A DNA stretch of 64,000 nt, from NCBI GenBank assembly GCA_031289585.1, contig JAITPF010000037.1:62001-126000 (forward strand), given 5' to 3'. This document shows positions 45,171-54,141 of this stretch, piece after piece; within the stretch, counting starts at the first letter, position 1, and each line of letters begins with the position of its first letter. The notes below the pieces were generated by a model. It was not told the DNA's origin. It was given only the letters and a program-made list of their open reading frames with translations, and searched no databases. Origin of the DNA: Endomicrobium sp. (GTDB taxonomy: Bacteria; Elusimicrobiota; Endomicrobiia; Endomicrobiales; Endomicrobiaceae). Both the position numbers and the translations under genes were made by a program.

Positions 45171-45809
45171 ATGACAGAGAGTATAGTTCTTCTTGCATTT
45201 ATTGCAGCTTTATGTAGCACTGATATGACTGCGTTTGGGCAGTTTATGATTTGCCGTCCAATATTTTGCGCTCCTCTTATAGGCTTTTTAATGGGTGATA
45301 TAGGCACAAGTCTTTGGATAGGTATGATAAGCGAAATGATTTGGGTAAATGAAATTCCGATGGGTGTAGCCGTGAGTGTTGATGTTTCTGCAATAAGTAT
45401 TTTATCTACCTTTTGGGTTTGTAAATATTTTAAGGATTCTCAAGAGGCTGCAATATGGGGGTTAATTTTAGCTGTGCCGTTTACATATTTTTACAGAGAA
45501 ATAGATGTTGCTGGAAGAAATTTCAATATTAAACTAATGCACTGGGTTGAAAAAGGAATACAAAATGGAAAATATGGACGTATAAATACAGGTATAGTTG
45601 CAAGTTTATTCTTTTTTGTCTTAAGAGCATTTTTGTTTTATATGTTTGCAATGATTGTTGGCGGATGGATATATGAAGGTATTTATTTGCAATTTTCAGC
45701 GTTTATTCTTGAAGGTTTTAGAAAAGCATGGTATTTGTTGCCTGTAGTTGGCTTTGGAATGGTGATATATAATTTTAGGAATATAAAAATTCAGTTTATG
45801 AGAAAATAA
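45171..45809 (+). CDS. PTS EIIC, mannose/sorbose family
   Basis: This 212-aa, multi-helix membrane protein shows SIVLLAFIAALCSTDMTAFG, RPIFCAPLIGFLMGDIGTSL and EMIWVNEIPMGVAVSVDVSA, the conserved start of EIIC of this family. It is somewhat shorter than E. coli ManY (266 aa). It forms the sugar channel with EIID, encoded next (1-nt gap). Confidence 0.9.
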   Translation: MTESIVLLAFIAALCSTDMTAFGQFMICRPIFCAPLIGFLMGDIGTSLWIGMISEMIWVNEIPMGVAVSVDVSAISILSTFWVCKYFKDSQEAAIWGLILAVPFTYFYREIDVAGRNFNIKLMHWVEKGIQNGKYGRINTGIVASLFFFVLRAFLFYMFAMIVGGWIYEGIYLQFSAFILEGFRKAWYLLPVVGFGMVIYNFRNIKIQFMRK

Positions 45810-45810
45810 T

Positions 45811-46602
45811 ATGCTTAAGAGATATTCCCAAATGTTTATAAGGGCTTTTTTTATACAGGCGTTATGGAATTTTGAAAGAATGCAAAATATCGGATTTTTG
45901 TTTATATTGAAACCTTTTTTGTATAAAATTTATTTAAATAAAGATAAAAGAAAGGAAGCTTTTTTAAGACATGCAGTATTTTTTAATACGCATCCTTATT
46001 TGGCTAATATTATAATTGCAATTGTTGTAAATATGGAGAAGAAAATAGCTGAGAGTGGGCTTGATGAAAAAGTTTTAGATATAAATATAATTAAGAATAC
46101 TATGACAGGACCTTTAGCTGCAATAGGCGATTCATTGTTTTGGGGAACACTAAGACCTTTAGCATCATTTGTAAGCATATTTATGGTAGTACTTTTTGCA
46201 AAAGCTTTAAACAATAGGTTTGAATCGTATAGTATCTTAATTCCATTAGTTTTTATTGTTTTTTACAATATTGTACATCTTCCAGTAAGATATTGGTTTA
46301 TGTTTATGGGTTTTAAACTTGATAAGGAAAGTATTGTAATGTTGTCAAAACTTGAATTTAAGATTCTATTGGAAATGGTACGTTATAGCGGAGTTGTAAT
46401 TATAGTTGCCACATTGTTTTTATATCTTAAAATTTTTGGATTTGGATCTAATGGTATATTTTTCGGGACTAATATATACGATATATTTGTGTATAGTACT
46501 GTGCTTATTCTTTCGGTTTTTGCATCTGGAAAATTTGGGGCAGTCTTTTTATTTTACGGCATAATATTAATTTGCATTATAATGTCATATTTAGGGATAT
46601 AA
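45811..46602 (+). CDS. PTS EIID, mannose/sorbose family
   Basis: The 263-aa membrane protein has the EIID hallmarks QALWNFERMQNIGFLFILKP, HAVFFNTHPYLANIIIAI and TMTGPLAAIGDSLFWGTLRP, with C-terminal membrane helices. It pairs with EIIC. Sugar specificity cannot be read from sequence; mannose, glucose or an amino sugar are possible. Confidence 0.92.
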   Translation: MLKRYSQMFIRAFFIQALWNFERMQNIGFLFILKPFLYKIYLNKDKRKEAFLRHAVFFNTHPYLANIIIAIVVNMEKKIAESGLDEKVLDINIIKNTMTGPLAAIGDSLFWGTLRPLASFVSIFMVVLFAKALNNRFESYSILIPLVFIVFYNIVHLPVRYWFMFMGFKLDKESIVMLSKLEFKILLEMVRYSGVVIIVATLFLYLKIFGFGSNGIFFGTNIYDIFVYSTVLILSVFASGKFGAVFLFYGIILICIIMSYLGI

Positions 46603-46604
46603 AA

Positions 46605-46868
46605 ATGAAGGAAAAAGTTATTGTTGTTTCAAATAAAATGGGATTACACGCAAGACCTGCAGCTATGCTTGTGCAGACTATGACGAGGTATCAGTCCACG
46701 GTTAAAATTTTAAAAGATGATTTTGAGGTGGATGCAAAAAACATTATGGGTGTGATGACTTTAGCTGCTGGGCACGGAAGCGAATTAAAATTCATTATTA
46801 ATGGTCCTGATGAAAACGAAACTTTGTTTGCAATTGAAGGTTTGTTTAAATCTAATTTCAGTGAATAG
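46605..46868 (+). CDS. ptsH: PTS phosphocarrier HPr with Asn at the regulatory Ser46 position
   Basis: The 87-aa HPr keeps the catalytic His15 (KMGLHARPAAML). The site that HPr kinase phosphorylates (Ser in AKSIMGV) reads VDAKNIMGVMTL, so Ser46 is Asn. This fits the decay of hprK 5.5 kb upstream. ATG 46605 is chosen over the track's 46572 because AGGGA precedes it and the family starts there. It lies 8 nt before ptsI. Confidence 0.94.
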   Translation: MKEKVIVVSNKMGLHARPAAMLVQTMTRYQSTVKILKDDFEVDAKNIMGVMTLAAGHGSELKFIINGPDENETLFAIEGLFKSNFSE

Positions 46869-46876
46869 GAGTAAAA

Positions 46877-48616
46877 ATGTTTAACAGAAGAAACATCGTA
46901 TTTAAAGGTATTGCTGCATCACCGGGAATTGCAGTTGGCAATGTTTTTCTCCTTGAGGTTGATGATTTTTGTTTGATTCATAAAGAAATACCTATAAATA
47001 TAAGAGAAGCTGAAAAAAAGCGTTTAAATGATGCTATTGAAAAAACAAAAGCTGAACTTAAAATAACTTATGATAAAATTAATGAAGTTCTTGATAAAAA
47101 TTATGCTCAAATAGTCAATGTTCATCTTTTGATTTTAGCTGACTCGTCGATGAGAAAAGACATTGATAAACTTATAGAAAGCGGAGTTAATGCAGAATAT
47201 GCTCTTTTTAAAGTTATAGATAAAATTATTCGTTCCTTTGAAGCCATAGAAGATGATTATTTTAGAGAAAGGAAACTTGACGTACAAGATGTAGGAAAAA
47301 AAATTCTTAGTAATCTTGTCGGAAAACAAAAAAAAACTATCGCAAGCTTGGATAAAGATTCAATAGTAATTGCTCATAATTTAACTCCTACGGATACTGT
47401 TTCTATAAGAGAAAAATTAGTTAAAGGTTTTGCAACAGATATTGGTGGAAAAACTTCGCATACAGCTATTATTGCGCAAGGGCTTGAAATTCCATCTGTT
47501 GTTGGGTTAAAAGTAATATCTTCGCAGGCAAGAACCGGCGATGTTATAATTATCAATGGAGATAAAGGTGAGATTATCTTAAATCCTACGCCAGAAGTAA
47601 TAGCAGAATATAAAAGAGAATACGATATACAGTTTGCAAAAAAGAAAGAACTTGAAAAATTAAAAAATTTACCAGCTGAAACAATTGATAATCACAAAGT
47701 TTTAATTTATGCAAATGTTGATAATCCCGATGAAGTACAGTCTATCTTAAAAAATGGTGCAACTGGTATAGGTCTTTATAGAACAGAATATATATTTTTT
47801 ACTCGCAAAGCTATTCCATCAGAAAAAGATCATCTTGAAAAATATTTACAAGTTGTGAAAAAAATGTCACCGTATCCGACTGTTATAAGAACTGTAGATT
47901 TAGGTGGCGATAAGTTAGCAAAAATGGGTCTTTTAAATATAGAGCATGAAGAAAACCCTTTTTTAGGTTTGAGAGCTATAAGACTTTGCCTTAAATATCC
48001 TAAAATTTTTATCGATCAATTGAGAGGAATTTTAAAAGCGTCAGCTTATGGAAAAATAAGGCTTATGTATCCTATGATATCTGGGCTTGGAGAACTTCGT
48101 GACGCTAATAAAATCCTTGAGAAAGTGAAGCAGGATTTAAGAAAAGAGCATGTAGAATTCGATGAAGATATGGAAATAGGTACGATGATAGAAGTGCCGT
48201 CTGCTGCGATGATAATAGATGCTATTGCTAAAGAGGTTGATTTCGTTTCAATAGGAACTAATGATTTGATACAATATGTACTTGCTATTGATAGAGTCAA
48301 TGAGAATGTTGCAAATTTATATGACCCTTTACATCCTGCAATTTTAAGATATATTAAAAAGATTATAGATGAAAGTCATAATGCAGGAATAAGTGTAAGT
48401 ATGTGTGGTGAAATGGCGGGAGATCCTTATTATACACCTATACTTATAGGATTTGGACTTGACGAGTTCAGTGTATCATCAATACAGATTTCTAAAGTTA
48501 AAAAAGTTATAAGAAGTATCTATTTCGCAGATGTCAAGAGAGCTGCAGAAGAAATGTTAAAATGTAGCGATAGAAATGAAATTTTAAAAATTATGACTAC
48601 TATTCAAATACATTAA
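46877..48616 (+). CDS. ptsI: PTS enzyme I (phosphoenolpyruvate-protein phosphotransferase)
   Basis: The 579-aa enzyme I starts the phosphate relay from PEP to HPr. It shows FKGIAASPGIAVGNVFLL, the active-site His in ATDIGGKTSHTAIIAQ, the PEP-binding domain GIGLYRTEYIF, RTVDLGGDK, IEVPSAAMI and the catalytic Cys in SVSMCGEMAGDP. Full length. AGGAG lies 7 nt before the ATG. Confidence 0.97.
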   Translation: MFNRRNIVFKGIAASPGIAVGNVFLLEVDDFCLIHKEIPINIREAEKKRLNDAIEKTKAELKITYDKINEVLDKNYAQIVNVHLLILADSSMRKDIDKLIESGVNAEYALFKVIDKIIRSFEAIEDDYFRERKLDVQDVGKKILSNLVGKQKKTIASLDKDSIVIAHNLTPTDTVSIREKLVKGFATDIGGKTSHTAIIAQGLEIPSVVGLKVISSQARTGDVIIINGDKGEIILNPTPEVIAEYKREYDIQFAKKKELEKLKNLPAETIDNHKVLIYANVDNPDEVQSILKNGATGIGLYRTEYIFFTRKAIPSEKDHLEKYLQVVKKMSPYPTVIRTVDLGGDKLAKMGLLNIEHEENPFLGLRAIRLCLKYPKIFIDQLRGILKASAYGKIRLMYPMISGLGELRDANKILEKVKQDLRKEHVEFDEDMEIGTMIEVPSAAMIIDAIAKEVDFVSIGTNDLIQYVLAIDRVNENVANLYDPLHPAILRYIKKIIDESHNAGISVSMCGEMAGDPYYTPILIGFGLDEFSVSSIQISKVKKVIRSIYFADVKRAAEEMLKCSDRNEILKIMTTIQIH

Positions 48617-49170
48617 TTTGTGTCGTTGGATATTTGTTAATTGCAACTCCCGAAAAGTTTTGGCAATCTGCGTCGTTTTTTATCGTCATTATGTACTGCC
48701 GAAGACAGCGAGGTTTGCAAAGCAACGTGGCAATCTCTTCTTAACAATTCAGCTTGGCTTTGCCGTCTTTGTCGGTTCGCAACGAAAAACATAGGACAAG
48801 ATTAAATCAAGTACTATGTGTCGTATCAGTGCCTCCAATTAAGATATTTGAGGGTAAATTCCGACGGGTATCCAAGTTGTTGTAAGATATTAGTTAACAT
48901 GGATTCCCGCTTTTGCGAGGATTACATGGCAAAAGACATGAATGACAGACAAAAGTGTTGTGTCGTGCTCGCGGAGACGAAGTCTCAAGCGGGGGCAGCC
49001 CACGTTAAGAATTTTTAAAACATAGATACCCGATTAAAGACATTTGAGTATGGCACAGAAAAATATGTTTTTGTCATCCCCGCCCCCGATAAAGACGTTC
49101 GAGGGTAAATTCCAATGGGTATCCAAGTTGTCGTTTTTTTAAAACAACATAGATTGTCACAGCTTTAGAT
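48617..49170. repeat. Intergenic mosaic of dispersed palindromic repeats
   Basis: There is no gene between ptsI and lepA. Units include tatccaagttgttgtaagat continuing to catggattcccgc (48868-48910), gccgaagacagcgaggtttg, and two copies of the cgagggtaaattcc type near 48850 and 49100. A -10-like TATAAT at 49194-49199 may serve lepA. Confidence 0.75.
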
Positions 49171-49247
49171 TTAGTAATTGACAAGTGGCAATATATAATG
49201 TGCCGTCATTTGTAAAACAATAAAGATCACATTAAGGGAAATCAATA

Positions 49248-51035
49248 ATGTCCAACGTAAGAAACTTCTGCATAATAGCTCATATAGATCATGGTAAAAG
49301 TACTCTTGCCGATAGACTCCTTGAATACACCGGAACAATTTCTCACAGGGAGATGAAAGACCAGATTCTTGATGGTATGGAGCTTGAAAGAGAAAGAGGT
49401 ATAACTATAAAAGCAAAAGCTGTAAGAATGAACTATACAGATAAAAATGGTGAGAAATATATATTTAATTTAATTGATACGCCTGGACATGTGGATTTTA
49501 CGTATGAAGTTTCAAGATCTCTTGCAGCTTGTGAAGGTGCAATTTTAGTAATTGATGCTACTCAAGGTGTAGAAGCCCAGACACTTGCAAATACTATGCT
49601 TGCAAAAAATGCAAAACTTAAAATTGTTCCAGTAATAAATAAAATAGATCTTCCTACTGCCGATGTTGACAATGCTTACGCGCAAATGAAAGAAGGACTC
49701 GAAATTGATGTAGAACCAATACTTGCAAGTGCAAAAGAGGGCATAGGTATAGGTGAAATAATTGATTCTTTAATCGCAAATATTCCTCCTGCAAAGGTCG
49801 TAAAAGAGGAGCCGTTATCAGCTTTAATTTTTGATTCATTTTACGATTCTTATCGTGGGGTTATAGTAATTATAAGAGTTTTTGATGGAAAAATTCAGAA
49901 AGGTACGAAAGTAAGATTTATGGCTTCCAATGTAGAGTATGAAGTTCTTGAAGTTGGATATATGAAAATAAAAATGGTTGAATCGGATGAACTTTCATCA
50001 GGTGAGGTAGGGTATGTAGTTGCAGGAATAAAAGCTATAGATGACATAAAAATTGGTGATACAATTACTGAGAGTATAAATCCGACAAAGCACCCACATG
50101 AAGGGTACAAAGAGATCAATCCTTTTGTTTTTGCAGGGCTTTATCCTAACAGTACATCTGAATATGATGGTTTAAAAATGGCTTTGGAAAAGTTAAAACT
50201 TTCGGATTCTTCGCTTGTTTATTTTCCTGAGACTTCAGTAGCTTTAGGCTTTGGATTTAGATGTGGTTTTTTAGGTTCCTTACATTTAGAAATAGTTAAA
50301 GAAAGACTTGAAAGAGAGTTTGGTTTAAATCTTTTAGTTACAGCACCGAACGTTATATATAAAGTAAAATCTAAAAGTAATTTTATTACAATAGATAATC
50401 CTGCAAAATTCATGAACAATGCAGATATTGATGAAATTTGGGAACCTTATGTTGAAGCTACTATAATATGTCCTGTGGATTATTTTGGATCTATACTTGA
50501 ATTGTGTCAGAAAAGAAGAGGCAAGCAGGTATTGATGAAATATATGAATACTAAAATTGTGGTATTAAAATATAATATGCCTCTTGCAGAAATTATTGTT
50601 GGTTTTTATGACGTTTTAAAATCAACTTCAAAGGGGTATGCATCTTTTGACTATGAACATATTGATCCACAAATTGGCGATTTAGTAAAACTTGAGGTTA
50701 TGATAGACGGAGAAGTTATAGATGCTTTTACTATTATAGTGCATAAAGATAAAGCACAAACAGCCGCACATTATCTTACTGAAAAATTAAGAGGCATTAT
50801 TCCAAGACATATGTTTGAAATTCCTATACAGGCAAGAGTAAATAATAAAATAGTTTCGAGAGAAACTATATCTGCAATGCGTAAAGATGTTCTTGCAAAA
50901 TGTTACGGCGGGGATATAACACGAAAACGTAAACTCCTTGAGAAACAAAAAGAAGGTAAACGCAAAATGAGACAATTTGGTAAGGTAGAAATTCCTCCAG
51001 AAGCTTTTGTTGCTGTTCTAAAAGTGGAAGACTAG
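49248..51035 (+). CDS. lepA: Elongation factor 4 (LepA)
   Basis: The 595-aa translational GTPase shows G1 IIAHIDHGKSTLADRLLEYT, the switch region ERERGITIKAKAVRM, G3 LIDTPGHVDFTYEVSRSL, G4 VINKIDLP and the LepA-specific C-terminal domain (LAKCYGGDITRKRKLLEKQK). It remodels or back-translocates stalled ribosomes. AAGGGA precedes the ATG. Confidence 0.97.
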   Translation: MSNVRNFCIIAHIDHGKSTLADRLLEYTGTISHREMKDQILDGMELERERGITIKAKAVRMNYTDKNGEKYIFNLIDTPGHVDFTYEVSRSLAACEGAILVIDATQGVEAQTLANTMLAKNAKLKIVPVINKIDLPTADVDNAYAQMKEGLEIDVEPILASAKEGIGIGEIIDSLIANIPPAKVVKEEPLSALIFDSFYDSYRGVIVIIRVFDGKIQKGTKVRFMASNVEYEVLEVGYMKIKMVESDELSSGEVGYVVAGIKAIDDIKIGDTITESINPTKHPHEGYKEINPFVFAGLYPNSTSEYDGLKMALEKLKLSDSSLVYFPETSVALGFGFRCGFLGSLHLEIVKERLEREFGLNLLVTAPNVIYKVKSKSNFITIDNPAKFMNNADIDEIWEPYVEATIICPVDYFGSILELCQKRRGKQVLMKYMNTKIVVLKYNMPLAEIIVGFYDVLKSTSKGYASFDYEHIDPQIGDLVKLEVMIDGEVIDAFTIIVHKDKAQTAAHYLTEKLRGIIPRHMFEIPIQARVNNKIVSRETISAMRKDVLAKCYGGDITRKRKLLEKQKEGKRKMRQFGKVEIPPEAFVAVLKVED

Positions 51036-51424
51036 GTTTTTTGTTGGTCATCAATACAGTTGAAAAGAGAGTCGTCGTTATGCGATGCAGAAGGTAGTGT
51101 GATAATGATAACAGAACATTAGCGTCGTCATTTAAAAGCCTTATTGAAAACTAGGTACGTAAGCCCATAGAGGAAACAGATCCTAAATTTTTTGATGAAA
51201 TGAAAAAATTTTAGGACAAGCTGAGTTTGCAATCTAATTACAAGCTACGAACTTCAGTCCGTAGTAGTTGACTGCGAATCGTCACAAACAGTGTTGTCAT
51301 TGCGATGAGAGACAAAGTCCCGACGAAGCAATCTGCGTCGTTAAGTCTCGCCTCTGTGTCATTCCCGCGCACACGGGAATCCACGTTTGTCGTTGCTATC
51401 GCCATTGCCTGCGTCATCCCTTTT
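51036..51424. repeat. Intergenic repeat stretch after lepA
   Basis: Contains gtcattgcgatgagagacaa with its continuation (51296-51333), cattcccgcgcacacgggaa (about 51360) and diverged sequence in between. The first part of ORF 51305-51637 is translated repeat. Confidence 0.7.
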
Positions 51425-51637
51425 GGTATTCGATATTTAAATAAAAATATTTGTTTAAGAGTTAGTACAGTAAATAATTCTAATTTTAATAGAGATAAAA
51501 TTAATTATACTTATGAGTTTGCAGTAAGTATAAGAAAATATCAATTCTCTTTTGCTTTGGAAGAAAATAAAACATTCGGTGAAAAATTCTTGAAATATAT
51601 TATTTCTTTGTGTGTCTATATAACTTACTATAAGTAA
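51425..51637 (+). pseudogene. 3' remnant of a gene, possibly an outer-membrane beta-barrel protein
   Basis: After the repeat, the frame reads GIRYLNKNICLRVSTVNNSN, then NYTYEFAVSIRKYQFSFALEE and NKTFGEKFLKYIISLCVY. The alternating polar and hydrophobic strands ending at an aromatic-rich tail resemble the last strands of a PorV/PorQ-like barrel. There is no start of its own, so it is read as a decayed fragment fused to repeat DNA. Confidence 0.35.
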
Positions 51638-51658
51638 TCTTGAGAAACGGTGGGTTTG

Positions 51659-51850
51659 TTATATTGCTTTTTTCACTTTATTTGATTTAATACAAGATGT
51701 ACATACATATTCACGGATTTTTTTACCGTTAAGCAAAATATTTAAATTTTGCAAGTTGGGTCTGAAAAGTCTCTTTGAAGCTTTATTTGAATGGCTAATT
51801 GTATTTCCCGATGATGAACCTTTACCACAAACTACGCATTTGTAAGACAT
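51659..51850 (-). CDS. rpmB: 50S ribosomal protein L28
   Basis: The 63-aa protein matches L28: [36 protein letters not shown], then [17 protein letters not shown]. The two CxxC pairs indicate the zinc-binding form. On the minus strand GGAGGT lies 12-17 nt before the ATG. It is divergent from recG. Confidence 0.95.
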   Translation of the reverse strand: MSYKCVVCGKGSSSGNTISHSNKASKRLFRPNLQNLNILLNGKKIREYVCTSCIKSNKVKKAI

Positions 51851-51929
51851 TTTTTACATACCTCCAATAATCCTTATACCTAAGTGTTAGAATTATATAT
51901 TATTAACAATTTGTAGTCAAATTTTTTAG

Positions 51930-51935
51930 TATAAT
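51930..51935 (+). promoter_or_regulatory. -10 element of recG, very close to the start codon
   Basis: TATAAT ends 6 nt before ATG 51942, there is no Shine-Dalgarno in between, and no good -35 box lies at 17 nt. This is consistent with a leaderless transcript. Confidence 0.4.
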
Positions 51936-51941
51936 ACCGAT

Positions 51942-54044
51942 ATGTTAAAATTGGATAGCGAAATACAATTTTTAAAGGGAGTCGGATCTAAACGTGCTCA
52001 GGCGCTTGCAAAGCTTGGAATAAAAACTGCTGGCGATGTACTTACTTTTTTTCCCGTCCAATATCAGGATAGAACAAAGATTATTTCTATAAGAGATGCT
52101 TATAAATGTCCGCAAAGTTGTATCTTTGGAAAAATAGGAAAAACATACGAGAGAAGATTATCAAAAGGACTTTGCCTTTTAGACATAGAAGTGTTTGATG
52201 ATACTTCTATGGCGTATGCCCGTTTTTTCAGAAAGAAAAATCCATATTTCAATATAGATGTTTTTGCGATTATAAAAAAAACTTTTGAACTAGGAGCGTT
52301 TGCTTATATTTATGGTGATGTGAAAATGGAAACCGGTGAAACATTAATAATCGTAAATGACTATGAAGTTGTTAAAAATAGAAATGATAAGCCCTTATTA
52401 TTTAACAAAATTATATCTGTATATCCCGCAACCAAAGGATTAAATCAGAAATTTATAAGAGAAACAGTTAAAACGGTTTTAGAGTCGTTTTGCGAAGTAT
52501 ATCCTGACATCTCAAGTTTAATACCGAATTTTAACAGTATCCCTAAACTAAATTCTTCGCTTGCAATTCAAAAAATTCATTATCCCAACACTTTAGAAGA
52601 CGCTGAAAACGCAAGAAGAGCTTTTGCTTTACAGGAATTTTTTGTTTTAGAATCTGCTATTTTATTGTCGCGAAATAGTGTTAAAAAGAATCCTAAAATA
52701 CAAAAATATGAAATACAAAAAACATTGCTTACAGCTTTTAAAAATAATTTAGAATTTGAATTTACAAAAGATCAGAAAAAAGCAATAAACGATATTTTTT
52801 CTGATATGCAAAGCATATATCCTATGAATAGAATGCTTATGGGAGACGTAGGTTCTGGTAAAACTGTTGTAGCCTTAAGTGCAGTTTTACTTGTAATAGA
52901 AAACGGTTATCAGGCAATGATTGTTGCTCCGACTGAAATTTTAGCGGAGCAACATTATCTTACAATATCAAATATTCTTGCAGGTCTTAACGTAGAAGTT
53001 GTTTTGGCAACTTCTACTACATTAAAGAAGAAGAATGAAAGAGAAAAGATATTGGCAGGATTTGAAAGCGGAGATATAAAACTTGCAATTGGTACGCATT
53101 CATTAATAGAAAACAGGATAAAATTCAAAAATTTGTCACTAATAGTAGTGGATGAGCAGCATAGATTTGGTGTTATGCAAAAGTTTGCTGCTTTGGATAA
53201 GGCGCAGTCACCAGATATTTTAATGATGACGGCAACACCTATCCCAAGAGCTCTTGCGATGACTGTGTATGGCGAAATGGATATGACTACAATTACACAT
53301 CTCCCACCCGGAAGAACTTCAGTAAAAACTTATTCTTCAAGCGAACCACTCGCTTATACAAGTACGATAGAGGAACTAAAAAAAGGCAATCAAGCTTATA
53401 TTGTATATCCTCTTATAGATGAATCGGACAAACTTACTTTAAAGTCTGCTGTGCAGGAATCAGAAAAATTGTCACAAACATGGTTCAAAGAATTTAAAGT
53501 CGGGTTGCTGCATGGTAAAATGAAACCATTAGAAAAAAATGAAATAATGCAGAAATTTAAAAATAAAGAGTTTAATGTTTTAATATCTACAACTGTTATT
53601 GAAGTAGGGATAGATGTTCCTGATGCCACAGTTATGATAATACAACATGCGGAAAGATTTGGTTTGCCTGCGCTTCATCAGCTAAGAGGAAGAGTGGGGA
53701 GAAGTTCTAAGCAGTCTTACGTATATCTTATAGCTAATTCAAAAAGTGAAAATGCTTGTAAAAGACTTTCAATTATAGCCTCTACGAACGATGGGTTTAA
53801 AATTGCAGAAGAAGACTTAAAAATGAGAGGTCCGGGAGAATTGATGGGAACAGTACAACACGGCTTCCCTGAATTTAAAGCAGGCGATTTAATAAAAGAT
53901 ACCGATATCATTGAATTTACCAAGAGTTATGCTGCCAAAATTATAGAAGAAGACCCTACTCTTTCAAAAAATGAAAATGTTGTATTAAAAAGACTAATAC
54001 ATAAACATTTCTCAAACAAAACAAAACTTGTTAATGTAGGTTAG
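51942..54044 (+). CDS. recG: ATP-dependent DNA helicase RecG
   Basis: The 700-aa RecG reverses stalled forks and processes Holliday junctions. It has a wedge/OB region (residues 60-160; LTFFPVQYQDRT), Walker A LMGDVGSGKTVVALSAVLL, VAPTEILAEQHYL, motif II VVDEQHRFGVMQK, MTATPIPRALAMT, and C-terminal helicase motifs TTVIEVGIDVPDATVMII and HQLRGRVGRSSKQSY. It is full length. Its UAG stop is formed by a MITE-like repeat end. Confidence 0.96.
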   Translation: MLKLDSEIQFLKGVGSKRAQALAKLGIKTAGDVLTFFPVQYQDRTKIISIRDAYKCPQSCIFGKIGKTYERRLSKGLCLLDIEVFDDTSMAYARFFRKKNPYFNIDVFAIIKKTFELGAFAYIYGDVKMETGETLIIVNDYEVVKNRNDKPLLFNKIISVYPATKGLNQKFIRETVKTVLESFCEVYPDISSLIPNFNSIPKLNSSLAIQKIHYPNTLEDAENARRAFALQEFFVLESAILLSRNSVKKNPKIQKYEIQKTLLTAFKNNLEFEFTKDQKKAINDIFSDMQSIYPMNRMLMGDVGSGKTVVALSAVLLVIENGYQAMIVAPTEILAEQHYLTISNILAGLNVEVVLATSTTLKKKNEREKILAGFESGDIKLAIGTHSLIENRIKFKNLSLIVVDEQHRFGVMQKFAALDKAQSPDILMMTATPIPRALAMTVYGEMDMTTITHLPPGRTSVKTYSSSEPLAYTSTIEELKKGNQAYIVYPLIDESDKLTLKSAVQESEKLSQTWFKEFKVGLLHGKMKPLEKNEIMQKFKNKEFNVLISTTVIEVGIDVPDATVMIIQHAERFGLPALHQLRGRVGRSSKQSYVYLIANSKSENACKRLSIIASTNDGFKIAEEDLKMRGPGELMGTVQHGFPEFKAGDLIKDTDIIEFTKSYAAKIIEEDPTLSKNENVVLKRLIHKHFSNKTKLVNVG

Positions 54045-54087
54045 AGTCTGTTCACAAACAAATCTACACAGTTTGACTAATGAACCG
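54042..54087. repeat. MITE-like repeat end at the recG stop codon
   Basis: TTAGAGTCTGTTCACAAAC starts at the recG stop codon, and a weak partner (actaatgaaccg) ends at about 54087. Confidence 0.5.
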
Positions 54088-54141
54088 TAAATTTGTAAAA
54101 TTTTTTGAAACATGATGTACAAACAAAAAGGAGATGCTTAT

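Noticed and set aside
48818-49018. 66-aa ORF after ptsI
   Set aside because: Repeat translation; lies entirely within the repeat island.
51305-51424. First part of ORF 51305-51637 as coding sequence
   Set aside because: It is repeat-derived; only the second half has coding character.
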